From contig NC_060026.1 in assembly GCF_021134715.1 (NCBI RefSeq), positions 4,960,001 through 5,024,000 of the forward strand: a stretch of 64,000 nt of DNA. The letters are read 5' to 3'. The notes under the pieces are model-generated. The model was not told where the DNA came from and made no database searches. It worked only from the letters and a program-made list of their open reading frames with translations. Positions 1 to 10,844 of this stretch are shown here, one piece after another (within the stretch, counting starts at the first letter, position 1; the number at the start of each line of letters is the position of its first letter). Both the position numbers and the translations under genes were made by a program. The stretch comes from Daphnia pulex. Its lineage: Eukaryota; Arthropoda; Branchiopoda; Diplostraca; Daphniidae.

Positions 1-111
1 AGTACGTAGTTTCTTCGTATTTTTTTATGGAAAATAGACGCAACGAAGAATGGATAAACATACGTCAAATAGACGGATATTAGACCAGCTGTGCTAGCAG
101 GGTATAGTATA
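1..111. other. AT-rich flank, nothing recognised
   Basis: No reading frame or repeat that I can support; it ends at the left terminus of the MULE-like element. Confidence 0.4.
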
Positions 112-2612
112 GGGGATGGCGGGGTTATCCTGGACAAAATTTGTAAAATAACCGATTTTAACGAAATTCATTACGATTTGACAAAAAAAATGATGAAAGT
201 ATAGTTTATTCTTTCCCTCATATTCCCTATTTTTCTCAGGGTTCTAGGTGAGTTTAGAAAAATCGTAACAAGATACAACAAATAAAAAAAAACGAGGTAA
301 AACAGGACGGTTTGGGTGATCAATTGGACAAGCAAAAAAAGAACTTTTACTAAAGTTTTATTGTTTTTTTGTAAATATTAAAGTAGAGAAATTTCTGTTC
401 TCTTGTTTTGTAAAAAAAAATGTTGAATTCTTGTTAATTAACACAGAATTTCATAAATTAAAACTAGAGGGTAAAAACTGGACAAATCGGACAAAAAGTA
501 AGAAAAAGGGGGGCGTTTCAGTATCTCAATCTCCCTTGCAGTCCAATTTTGCCCCCGAGCGCCTGTCCAAACAACCCCCAGCAATGGTCATCAAGGAAAG
601 TTGTTATAATGTTTTAATCAAGTACATTTATAATTTGAAAATTATTACAACTGATAAAGGGATGGGTAGGCTATTTTTTATTATATTTTATATTTAATTT
701 GTGAGCTATTACTTGGTCGTAACCCAAAAAAACTATAGAAAAAAAGGAAAAAATAGGGCAAGGGTATATCCACCCGACAAAACTTAAAGTTGACAAGACC
801 TCGACAAAACTCCGACAGAGGTCGATTTTACCCCGACAGTTCCCGAATTTACTCCGACAAAATGCGATTTCCCCCCGACTGGATTTCCTACGTGTTTGTT
901 TATTAAATATCCCTGTAACTTTTGTTAATAACGTCATTTGTATTTGAATGTCATAAATCAAGGCGTTGTTTGTAAAAAAAAACAGAGGGAATAAATCAAA
1001 AATTAATTAACGACGGCGAGAAATTTTGCACAGATTACAAAATGCAATTAATCACAAAAGCAATAAGAAAAAAGTTGTTATCTTAAAACGATAAAACTAA
1101 CGGAACAATTAAACATCATTATCATGCTCCCTATTCCTCATAGTCAACCAGCCAAGATGGGCGCTTAGTTCTTCTAGTACTTGTTGCTAGTACCGCTTGT
1201 GGGTTTCTTTTTCTCTTCTCACCTCTTGCATCGATATCTGTTTTCATATGTGTGCCCCAAGAATCGCAGGCTCAAAATCAGAAATACAGTATTTAATGTT
1301 ACAAAGACTGATGCCTAGAAACTCCAATGAAACATTTTCCTTAATGTGATACAACACATCACTATAGAGCAGCTGGTTTCTGTGCGTCATCAATACGTAC
1401 GCGAACGGAAAAGAATGTTCTTGATAATCAACGTGAATTGTATACACTTGGTTGAACAACTCAGGGGCAGATCTGAAAGTTCCGTCTGACGCTAAAGTGG
1501 TGGCATCACCAAGAAGAGCCAAAATCGAGAGGGAAATAAAAATGACGCCGTACATTGCGACGCCACCCACCACTTTGTCAACAATCTTACTAAAGAACGG
1601 TTTACCCTCGTGTGTTTTACTGCATAAATAAATTAATTAGTAAAACAAATACAATCTTTGTTAAAAAAACATTCTTACCCATAATGGTCGAATCTGGTAC
1701 AAATGTCTTCAATATCGAGTACAGATTTCGGCAGAGAGGGCCCATTCTTTCTCCTTGCATTTTGCATTCTTTTTTGAATAGCGTCATCGCTCGAAGCTGG
1801 CACGTCAGCATAACTGTGACAATTAAAAGCATGTTTTAAGAAAGTACAAATCATGCACAAATACAATATTTACCTGGTGCAATGAATTTCTCTAAAAATG
1901 TCACTTAAATTGCCAGGTTCAGCAGCAGCTTTAGCGACACATTCATTAACTAGGGCAATTCTTCGCAATTATTGAGTCTCTGGACCATGATTATGAGGCG
2001 ATTCATTAAGAACGTAAACTCCGTTTCTCATCGTCATTCGATTCGGACAATCTTGTGACTGTTTCAAACGACAATGGAGGTAACAAACATGACCCCTAAA
2101 GAATAATTAAATTATTAAGGTATATAGAGTGCACAGTCAATGAAAACTACTTGCCTGTTTCTTTCCACGAGATAAATCATGTCGTCGGGTGTCACGTAAT
2201 GAGTAGCTCCATCTCGATCTCCTGGAAGTTTCCTAACGTTCGTAAATCCAGCTCGAATATTAACCATTTAAAAATCAGTAGCAGCTTCAGATTCAGACGC
2301 AATGACGAAAGGGAATAGTGGGTGAATGACAGGAGAGATGATTGACATCGACAAAATGAAACAATAAGTGACACACCCCCATATATTCACACCTTTCCCC
2401 CTTTTCCATTCTTTTATTCTCTTCCTAGCGGTTTTCTTACTTTTAATGATATCTTGAGAAATTAAATAGATGGAAACATCTAATTACATTCTCGTATAAT
2501 GAATAACATTCTCATCATTAAAATGATTTTTTTTCCATTTTTTTTCTAAAGAGTTTAGTCACAGGATAATTTTTCCAATGCTGGACCCGTCCAACATAAC
2601 CCCGCCCTCCCC
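112..2612 (-). mobile_element. MULE-like DNA transposon with FLYWCH-MULE transposase, degraded
   Basis: The two ends are inverted copies: GGGGATGGCGGGGTTAT at 112-128 and its complement at 2596-2612, with one mismatch, both followed inwards by a TGGAC word. The interior carries minus-strand exons of a FLYWCH plus MULE transposase, so ends and content agree on a Mutator-like element of 2.5 kb. A target duplication of the 8-11 bp expected for MULEs is not clear (TATAGTATA left, TATTACTAA right, a poor match). Around 770-890 the word CCGACA recurs about six times, which may be a subterminal repeat. The coding part is interrupted, so the copy looks inactive. Confidence 0.65.
1244..2267 (-). pseudogene. 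FLYWCH-MULE transposase remnant
   Basis: Read on the minus strand in four exons (2267-2155, 2095-1874, 1813-1679, 1589-1244). The first begins with ATG at 2267 and gives GDRDGATHYVTPDDMIYLVE, the start of a FLYWCH zinc finger; the second continues with GHVCYLHCRL and SPHNHGPE, supplying the remaining Cys and His ligands. The last exon has SDGTFRSAPELFNQVYTIH and SDFEPAI, typical of the MULE transposase core (first catalytic Asp in DGTF, second in SDFE). The intron after the first exon must use a GC donor (AG|GCAAGT) to keep the finger in frame. An in-frame TAA follows HNHGPETQ in exon two, and the frame ends soon after SDFEPAI, losing the last catalytic part. Dead transposase rather than a domesticated gene. 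Confidence 0.6.
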
Positions 2613-3040
2613 TATTACTAAGGAAAGATGGGGAAGGAAGCCCGTGTTTTCGGGGCAATGGAACGTGGGGTCAATTAGAATTTTCTAGTTGAAAACTCGT
2701 CAAGCTACCATCCTCTTATGTATTATCATCCATCATCAGCATATTATTTCATCTGGCTTTATTTTTTTCTGACTGGCTTACAGCAAGCTACAGTAAGAAA
2801 ATCAAAATAGTTTTTTGCAATTATTCGTATTTCAAGTCTAAAGGGCTACAAACACGCTATTCGCTCCCGATTCTAATAAGATCCAGCTTCACATTCCTAA
2901 ATCGCTTCTTTTAAGCTGATCGTCACCATAGTTACAAGTTAATAATAATAATAATGTATTCAATTTAATATAAAGTAACATCTGTTACAGCAGATTATCA
3001 AAGGCTTTATGAGCTCAGATAGAAAATGAAGCTCTGATCG
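2613..3040. other. Non-coding, AT-rich, short TAA microsatellite
   Basis: No gene seen. A short (TAA)n tract lies at about 2940-2955. Confidence 0.4.
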
Positions 3041-3044
3041 TCAC

Positions 3045-3155
3045 GGCCACTGACTTGCCTGAAGGATTTGGCAATTCAGGTCGGTGGCCCGGGGACTTTC
3101 AGGTCCTGGCCTGAACGTCGCTGGCCTGAATGTACCTGTCCTGAACGTCCATTAC
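3045..3155. repeat. Cluster of CCTGAA / CTGAACGTC words
   Basis: A GC-rich island in AT-rich DNA. GGCCACTGACTTGCCTGAA is mirrored by TTCAGGTCGGTGGCC a few bases on, and the words GGCCTGAACGTC, GGCCTGAATGT and TCCTGAACGTCC follow in tandem. A similar island with GACGTTCAGGC and TCTGAACGTC lies at 61870-61975. Probably the ends of a small dispersed repeat. Confidence 0.4.
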
Positions 3156-3519
3156 CCTATCCCAAAATAACAATTATCCTCATAATTATTTAAAAAAAAA
3201 ACTAGACAAAAAAACTAAACGAAATTCTAGCTGCTGGTGACATCTCAAAAGGGGGGGGATTAGACTCTCTTTAATTTTCATGAGTAATCTAGGGTGGACG
3301 AATTATATATTTGGATTTTTCAGTATAAGACGCAGAATGTTCTAAACTATGATATTCCTGAACACTTAGATGATTGGATAAGTATTACTATGCTTAAAAA
3401 ATCAAAAACACACTTTCTACTATTCCCACAACGTTAAGAATGCCCGTTGACGCACAATCCTATATTGAGAGGATTGGAACTCAGCACCCACAATTCGTTA
3501 AGTGCTAGCTCTAGAGTAC

Positions 3520-4111
3520 CATGGACTACTCTAATTAAGGACGGAACTCTTCGGCCTTTCCTATTTTGGCCATGTAAATTTTTTTCTGGGAGAATCGGAA
3601 TCTGAATTTTAAAACAAACATTGAATAAACTAATGTTCCTATATCTAAAATTTATTTTTATAGAGATATTTCAATTTTTCTTTAAGGAAAATTTGAAATA
3701 GGTAAAAACACCGGTGCCATCTAGGAACTAGAAACCCTAAGCTCTTTGAGTTTGCAAGTAGATGCCCAAGCGTGCATACCTAAAGTAAGAGAGACCACTC
3801 TCTTATCTCTAGTCTTCTGACATAGCTACCTAACTATCTTTCACCTTATAGCGTATATTCTTAAGAGCTTAGTGTGTTTGGTTGATTGATGGCACCGGTT
3901 TTTTTACTTAATACCACTCCTCCCGAAAGAAAAACTATAAAAATAAAACCTTCTTAATAATCTTTTTCATTTAGATTCGTATACATAGTTGGATTCGGCG
4001 TAAAAAACTGAATTTATCCATTATTTTTATTTTTCATTAAAATACCCCGCCCGATTAGCTTTAACACTGCGAGGTGGCTAAGAGTCCCGTCCTTAATTAG
4101 AGTAGTCCATG
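3520..4111. mobile_element. Non-autonomous inverted-repeat element with a second inverted repeat nested inside
   Basis: Arms of 32 bp: CATGGACTACTCTAATTAAG and onward at 3520-3551 is repeated inverted at 4080-4111 with a single mismatch. Flanks AGAGTAC (left) and AGAGTGC (right) may be an eroded target duplication. Inside, GGTAAAAACACCGGTGCCAT near 3701-3721 is mirrored at 3888-3907, suggesting a smaller element inserted in the larger one. No coding capacity is seen. Confidence 0.6.
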
Positions 4112-4621
4112 AGAGTGCTCACTGTGAGTGGTATGCGATGTTGCCAAATAAGATTTACAAATAAAAATAAATGTTTTGAAGAAAAAAACAGATTATTGCA
4201 GAAATTTCAAATGGTAGTAAGGTGGCGCCTGGCACGTAGTGTTGTTACACACCCACCAGGTGGCAGTGATTGTCGTCACGAATTCAAAACGACGCCAAAA
4301 GCTTTTGAAAGCCTTTAACGTTGAGTCGGACAACCATAAGCCATGGCTCTGACGAAGATCAAGTTGACTTTATTGGCCTGTCCATTTTGGACACAAATGA
4401 CATGGCAACGCAGGATGTCCAACTACTCTATTAAATTTTTAAAACATAAAAGAAAGTTTTTATCATTTCTATGGGTTTTCTTTTTAAATTCTAGTGTTTT
4501 TCGGGGTTTTATCATTTGAAAAGCAGGGTTTTTTGGGGTTGCTTTTAAAGTTTTTTTAATGAAAAAAAACACCTTAGAAAATGTTTTCTACCTGGCAAAG
4601 TCACGGCATTATTCAAAAAAA

Positions 4622-4825
4622 AAGTAATTCAATTAATTTTTTTGTTAAAGTTTAAGGGTGTAAAAAAAAGAAAAAGAAAAAAATGACAAAATTTATCGTC
4701 TCTGAACAAGAAGTTGCTATGCCTACCACTAGAGAGACTCATCATTCGGGGAAAATTTTGCCGTTTTTTTCTTTTTCTTTTTTTTACACCCCTACACTTT
4801 AACAAAAAAATAAATTGAATAACTT
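4622..4825. mobile_element. Small palindromic MITE
   Basis: About 63-bp arms (4622-4684 and 4763-4825) are near-perfect inverted copies, including TTTTTGTTAAAG and the run of A and AAAAG; the spacer is about 80 bp. Length and lack of coding fit a MITE; the superfamily is not identifiable. Confidence 0.6.
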
Positions 4826-5829
4826 AAAATGTAGATGAACTTAGTCTTCATCTTTTAGTCAAAGCTAGAAGTGCGTAACTATAGCGGTTAATTTTTAATG
4901 ATTTTTTTTAAAGGGCCCTTTTTTTGGTAGCGCCATGAGAAAAGCACGGCAACTACCCAAAGTTTCGCTCGGCGAAGCGGTTACGCATGGCGCCAGTTCC
5001 AGGGGGTAGGGAAATGTACAAAAAGGGGGAGGGCGTATTTTTTTCATGTTAACAGTTATGTAGTGACCTCCCTCCCCAAAAATCTTTACACTACAGCAAC
5101 TAGGCTGCTAATAAAAAAATAAAAAATAAAGCTGCGTAGTGCCATAAGACGCCATGTAAAAACGGGCGAAGTTGGTACGCAGTAACAACTTCGCCGGTAG
5201 GTACTGTATATTGAGATAGAACATGTGAAGACTTAATTCCTTTTTCTTTTACCACTTCAGAAAGCCTCATTCCAGCGCCTTGTTCAGGATGTCTTCTATA
5301 TGCTTACAGGTTAACTGCAAGGTTTGTTCTCTTTCCAAAACCTATGTGTGTTTGGTCCACAGTTTTTTAAAGTAAGCTTTTCTCAGTAGGTTTACCCCTA
5401 ATGCACTTGAAAGCCTACAGACTGCTTCAGAAGATTTTGTAGTCCAAGTCTTTGAGGACACAGTTCTAGCCATGGGTCACACCAAAAGAAGTACTATTAT
5501 GGTTCGTAATATGAAATTCATTAGGAACCTACGAGGAATTTAAAGTTTTCTTAATGCGTTTATTCGTTTACCGCAATTTTGATACATTCAGTGATTCAAC
5601 CAATCAAGACAAATTATTATAATTACGTACATTTCAATCGGATTTGCTTGAATTTTGAATTGTTCTTTTTCGAAAACAATAAAATTACAAGTTATCAAAC
5701 TTTACATTTCATTTGTTAAGGTCTACCTCTTGCTGTTGTCGTTTTTATAATAGCTTGAGAGAGCAAAAAATTACAATATAATACAACGAGATAGTTTAAA
5801 AAAAACTTTATCCTTTTTTTTTAGGTCGT
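4826..5829. other. No supported gene
   Basis: Non-coding by eye. A minus-strand stretch at about 5480-5290 resembles a broken exon pair but matches nothing I know. Confidence 0.3.
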
Positions 5830-6293
5830 GTAGCCAGGGTTGCCACCCGTTTCGGCACTTTTTTTGGCACTTTGAATTTTGGTGGTTTCGGCACCAATTT
5901 TTTCCGTTTCGGCACTGCGATTGTATTTTTCGGCACCGCCACCAGAGGTGGTCCTAAGTATTGGTATTTCGATGCATGTTTTCTTAGCCTTTTTTGTCCG
6001 TTTCGGCACTATTATTGTCTGTTTCGGCACCGTGTATATATTGTGAAATTTTGCCCACTTTGTTCTTAGACGCTTTATTATCAAGTGCTATATACATTTC
6101 TCAGATGTTAGATTATTTATTCATAAAGTTTATTTGCTCATTATCATTAGGGATGTCGATATATCGTCAATTTCAGATTTCAGGTGTATCGATATCTTAT
6201 ATCTATATTTTAAGATATATCGCTGCTCAGTATCGGTAAAAATGAAAATTAGCGTGATCTGTTCTCGTACTTCTTTAGAATTGAACTGAGTTT

Positions 6294-6353
6294 CTTGGCG
6301 TGTAAGCATAGTATTCAGCTTGAGTTCGGGACATCCGGGTTTGAATCTCTGAT
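6294..6353 (+). other. tRNA-like segment (weak A and B boxes)
   Basis: TTGGCGTGTAAGC resembles a polymerase III A box and GGGTTTGAATCTC a B box about 35 bases on. It does not fold into a convincing tRNA. Possibly a SINE head or tRNA pseudogene inside the foldback-like element. Confidence 0.3.
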
Positions 6354-6520
6354 ATAATATAATTTATTAGAGGAAATTCATTTTATAACTAAGATGCATA
6401 TTTTATAACTAACCATGCAAAAATGAATGGTGTAATCGTAAGGTCGGAAATGAGATACATCTGTTTGTCTTATTTAGTAAATTTGGTACGATTTCTACTT
6501 GCCCTTCGTTCAGCTGAATA

Positions 6521-6592
6521 GGGACTCATGGCACAGTGGCATAGCATTCGACTAATATGCGGGATAGAAGGGTTCGATGCCTACATGAGACG
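6521..6592 (+). other. tRNA-like segment with good A and B boxes (SINE head or tRNA pseudogene)
   Basis: TGGCACAGTGG at 6529-6539 is a near-consensus A box and GGTTCGATGCC at 6571-6581 a near-consensus B box, 31 bases apart as in tRNA genes. The outer bases do not pair into an acceptor stem, so a working tRNA is unlikely. Confidence 0.45.
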
Positions 6593-7159
6593 ACTGGGCA
6601 TTCATTAGAATCGGAAGTCTACATTCATATCATCAGAATCGTTTTTACCATCTTTCCCCGTTTTTTTTCTTAAGATGACTTTAGAGATGAGAAGTAAGTT
6701 TCCTTTATTTGCCTTATTGTCTCCCACATCTTTGCACAAAACGCATTCCCAAACTTTTCTGGAGGAGTTGATGATGAGGTTAGTGGTGAATCTGTGCGGG
6801 TTGTGCGAGGCAGAGGTAGACGTGGTGAATTTAATGGAGGATATGAAAATCACCCCTAGATGACTTGAAAAATAATTTTTTGTTTTTGTGCCGAAACGGA
6901 CACAGTTGGTGCCGAAAAAGACACAATTTGTGCCGAAACGGAGAATATTAGTGCCGAAACGGAAAGATTTTTTTAATGAACGAGGAGATTTTAAATACAA
7001 GGGGGGACCAAGCGTTTTATATGGGTGCCGAAAACGTCAAAATAGAAAGTGCCGAAAAAAGTGCCGAAACGGGTGGACACCGTAGCCAGTTTACAAAAAT
7101 AAAGAAAAACATGCAACCGTGTTAGTCCTTGAGTTCCGCCAATGCATAGCACATATAAC

Positions 7160-7366
7160 TTTGAGTTATTATATGGTAGTTATGGTGACTCTCCCTTAAG
7201 CTGCATCGCTGCCTCCGTTGTTTACCTCGCCGCTGCCTCCCTCCATCTTCCACGTTGTCCCTGGCCCCATGTCTTACCAGAACGGCGTTTAAGTTGTGGC
7301 CTAATAAAAGCCCGAGCCCGTCGAACAACAAGGATACACAATGATTATATTGAATATGGGGAATAA
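7160..7366 (+). pseudogene. Degraded cuticle-type gene tail
   Basis: Ala-rich codons followed near 7310-7335 by a frame reading EPVEQQGYT, the same tail as the better preserved remnant at 8361-8638 (YEPVEQHGYQIA). Reading frames are broken throughout. The link is by resemblance of the last ten residues only. Confidence 0.3.
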
Positions 7367-7369
7367 AGA

Positions 7370-8350
7370 CGGAAATCAGCTCAATGGAAAAGAAATACAT
7401 TTTTTTAAACGATCTCTTTTTCTTTAAATGTTAATTCTTAGATAATAAATATAGCAAATTCTTTTCGCTTAAATTTGTTCAAGTGACACATATCAACTCA
7501 TACACTCAAGCCCAGTATGTTTTAATTTTGTGTTTCTATTTGTATAAATATTATTTCACCTCGTTAACCTTCATAATTTTTCCTTATTTAAAAATGTAAC
7601 AATTCACGTTCCTTGCGATGAGTGTCGCAAACTGCAGCTGAAATTACGAATACGAAGCAGTAGCACAATCTTTCTTTTGTTCAGGTTTGTGAGGAGCCGT
7701 ATGACTGATAGCAACGAAGTCGCAGAGCTGAAGGAGGCAACAACATCCAACAGGAGATTTCACTCATTTCAGACTGCATAGTAGCCTACTTTCAAATTTT
7801 ATATGTTCATCCACACACCTGGAACTTAGCAGACCTTTTTTCTTAGCTGGTCGTCGTTTTCTTGGTTTTCTTTTCTATCTAACCCCACTTTTGTGCCAAA
7901 TACGTATGTATACGTAGTTCCCAACATCATAAAGAAAAGTGACAAGAAAGAGGCACAAACTGCTATGGTACATATATTTCCGTTGGGCAAACTTGTGTCG
8001 CACGGAAACGCGCGAGGAACGCGCGCTCGTTTCTGACGAAAAGGTTTATGAATTGAACATTCAAAGGTGGAATAGACACAACACTTGATCGTCAAGTAAG
8101 CTCAACAATTATCTATTTCTTATACCTCTCCTTGTAAACAAGTCAATGGTAAATAATTTATTACCGTAGGCTGCTATAGCGACGTGCAATTTAAACGTCT
8201 AATTGAGTTTTATGTAGCTAATAGTTCAGACTTATGCTTACTCTTCTACTCAAATCAGCATGAAGTGCTTGGTACGTAGCCCAAACAATTCGCCTCTGCA
8301 ACGCATATCATTTAACCACCCTGAAATTGAAATCATTTGTCTGTTGTTTG
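7370..8350. other. No supported gene
   Basis: Mixed-composition spacer between the two cuticle-type remnants; an 89-codon minus-strand frame at 7826-8095 has no recognisable domain. Confidence 0.35.
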
Positions 8351-8360
8351 TTTCCTTGTA

Positions 8361-8638
8361 GATGGTTTTGGCTGTTTTGGTGGCTGCCGTTGCCGCTGCT
8401 CTCCAGTACTTGCCTTATGCCGGCTTCACTGGACTTCCCTACGCCGCTGCTCCCGGAGTCCTGGTTTCGCATATGCTGGTTATAGCGCTTCCCTCGGCTA
8501 CACCGCTGCCGCTACTCCCGTCGGCTATATGCTGCTGGCGCCATCTTCGTGCCATGTCGGCGCTAGAGTCGTGGGCTCGTGGCCAAGTACGAGCGCGAGT
8601 ATGAGCCCGTTGAACAACATGGATACCAAATCGCTTAA
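8361..8638 (+). pseudogene. Cuticle/structural secreted protein remnant
   Basis: Follows an intron acceptor (CCTTGTAG at about 8353-8360). The first frame reads MVLAVLVAAVAAALQYLPYA, a secretion signal plus Tyr/Ala/Pro-rich start. It then passes into a second frame (YSASLGYTAAATPVGYM) and into a third that ends AKYEREYEPVEQHGYQIA before TAA at 8636-8638. At least two frame changes are therefore needed, so it is most simply a pseudogene. The compositional style (AAP, GY repeats) is that of arthropod cuticle proteins. The young LTR element inserted about 100 bp downstream. Confidence 0.5.
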
Positions 8639-8744
8639 TTAATCGTACTCGAATGGAGCAATAACAGCTTTAAAAAACGACCAGTTCTTTAAAAAAAAAA
8701 AAAACAGCAACAGGCGATTAATAATAATATTAGCTTTATAATAT

Positions 8745-9074
8745 TGTCACGTACAGTTTAGTACAGACGTCGAGCTTAGAGACAATTCTGGGAAATTACG
8801 ATAAGGGGACGACTGACGACGATGACATAAGGTCACCTTGGTTCCCTCTACTTTAAAGACGACCCCCTGTAGACTTAAGGTAGACGAGTTTGGCCCTGAC
8901 TGGTGTGTGGGTCTCCCGTTTTGACTGGTGTTGGGCACTGTCGTCGGTCTGTAGTGACGGCAGTGCATGTGCTTTGGCGGAGGCTGGGCTCGTGCAATCG
9001 TGGAGCCAGCTCCGTGAAACTGCAGCACTGGTCGGCCACAGCAACATGAAGCCCGCATAGGCCCGGCCGTGACA
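8745..9074 (+). repeat. 5' LTR of the young non-autonomous element
   Basis: 330 bp, TG...CA ends, inverted terminal bases TGTCA/TGACA; matches 10845-11174 at an exact offset of 2100. Confidence 0.88.
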
Positions 9075-10301
9075 TTTGGTGGAGATGCAGGGTAGGCGGA
9101 TGCTTTCACGTGTGGCTCGACCAGATGCGTTTAAGTGAGTTTTCGAACGATCTCTTCGTTATCCTGATTGGACGTGGGCGACCCGTTGGAGACAGCGATT
9201 CGAAGACGCGCATTGGATTGCCCTGGATGGAATAGCTGACTCCCAGAAATTGACGGACAACGGCTTGCGTTCCGTGGCCTAAGAATAAGTTTTTTTTTAT
9301 GTCCAGTTGTTTTTTTTATCGTTGTCATTGAAATACGCGAGTTGTCAGCATGCTAGCTTCTGAGATTGAACTGTTGAAGCGCTATTGAGAATCTGCTGAT
9401 ATTCGGTCTTGTAATTAACGTTACGCAAAAATGGCAACTAGAGAAATTCGCGGGGCCAAATATTTGGGAAATAATGTTTGCGTTCGATTGAAACCGTTAA
9501 TTTTGATCTCAAGACTATCACAGGGTTAGTTTCAGCTGTAATTACGTTGTTGATCTGAACATCAGTCAATTATTCCCAAGTTCTCACGACGGACTATTGT
9601 TATTCGTACGTTGGACCCACGTTTTTACATTAACGGGAGCGTATACAAGCGTGTAGTGTTTGGGAGCATGGGATAGCAACGCGCGCTCGACCGCGCGTTT
9701 TGATGTGCGATTTCTGGCTCGCTCAGGAAACAACGCCACTCGTGCTTAATTTTGTCTGCGGCGATGTGCGAATTCTGTTAGGCCGAACCAGGTCGAGGGA
9801 TGCTGAAAACTAATGCGAAGTTATTTCGAATCATCCTGTTTTTATGGTCCCTCCGATTTTGTATGGATTTCCAGAGTTAAATGTTTTGGGAGATTCCGTC
9901 TAACAAGCGTTAAGCGTCCGTTTAAGCTGAAGTAAACTGCGCGACTGAACCGATGTGATGTTGATGTATGAGCGAATAGAATTTATGTGTTTCAAAGGAT
10001 TTTAGATGCATCTAAGCTAGCGGCTGAATTGGGATTGTGTATAGGCCTAATAAGATGCTGAAGCTAATAACAAAAAAACCACCAGTGTTTTTGAGTCTGT
10101 TTCAGGTAGAATGATAGCCGATGGAGCCAGATGTGACGGATGGCGTTCGATACCTGAAGTGAAGCGGTGGGACGGCCAATAACAACCGGAATGTACCAGA
10201 ACGGATGCAAATGAACCAAGGAGCTGCCGGATCAAGATCGCGGCGAGAATAGCCGAACCGAAGTCGTGGTCGGACTGACGTAAGGGTCGTGTTGAAGCAT
10301 A

Positions 10302-10400
10302 GTGCAGAGCGCGGAGCAAGTCGCAGAGCGCAGAGCACAAGCGTGCAGAGCGCAGAGCGCAAAGCAGGGCGCAGAGCACAAAGCTGAACACAGAGCCCGG
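10302..10400. repeat. CAGAGC-type short tandem repeat
   Basis: The word GCAGAGC(GC/AC) recurs about ten times in imperfect tandem inside the LTR element. Antisense frames over it are low-complexity artefacts. Confidence 0.7.
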
Positions 10401-10844
10401 AATTGAGTACAGAGCTCGAAAGAAATGGTGGCCACCAAGCGCGTCGCGAACCATGGTTGAGAGGCCTCATTAGCGAAGGCAATGATTTCGCGAAAGTCTG
10501 TAGCTGCAGCAGTGCGCCGTACGGAAACAAAAAGAATTGACCGAATTGAACTGCGGAGCGTCCTTGCGATTTCCGTAAAAGTTTATACAGTTGCGTAGAA
10601 CTGTACAGGGCGTCGTCGTACGAGTGAAACAAACGCTCGCCGAAATAAAGTCGTATAGTTGAGCTGCGTACAATTATGTCACAAGCGGTGTGACCGGCAC
10701 GTCGAGTTGCGAGAAAGTTATCGAGCGAAACAATCCGAAACCGTCGCCGAATAAAAAAAAAATACCTAATGCGTCGTAGATTTAACCTTCCGCCGTATAC
10801 GATTCGGATGATCGAGGTCGATCATTCCATTAAGGAGGGGAAAA

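Larger units (their letters stand above)
5838..7081. mobile_element. Foldback-like element with arms built from TTTCGGCAC words
   Basis: Exactly 8 bases, GTAGCCAG, flank the element (5830-5837 and 7082-7089). The ends are GGTTGCCACCCG and, inverted, GGTGTCCACCCG. Each arm of about 200 bp carries seven copies of the word TTTCGGCAC or a near form: forward at 5848-6035, inverted at 6891-7070. The interior has no transposase but two tRNA-like segments. The 8-bp duplication fits hAT, P or Zisupton-type elements; the terminal bases do not decide between them. Confidence 0.7.

Noticed and set aside
5290-5480. Minus-strand exon-like stretch (MARTVSSKTWTTKSSEAV)
   Set aside because: Short, followed by stops in all frames, no recognisable family.
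6521-6592. A functional tRNA gene
   Set aside because: A and B boxes are good but the acceptor stem does not pair.
8747-9109. Minus-strand frames over the 330-bp repeats at 8.7 and 10.8 kb
   Set aside because: They are antisense frames of LTRs and carry no domain.
10047-10632. Minus-strand frames of 135 and 176 codons rich in Cys, Ala and Leu
   Set aside because: Low-complexity product of the CAGAGC repeat; overlapping frames are all open because of composition.
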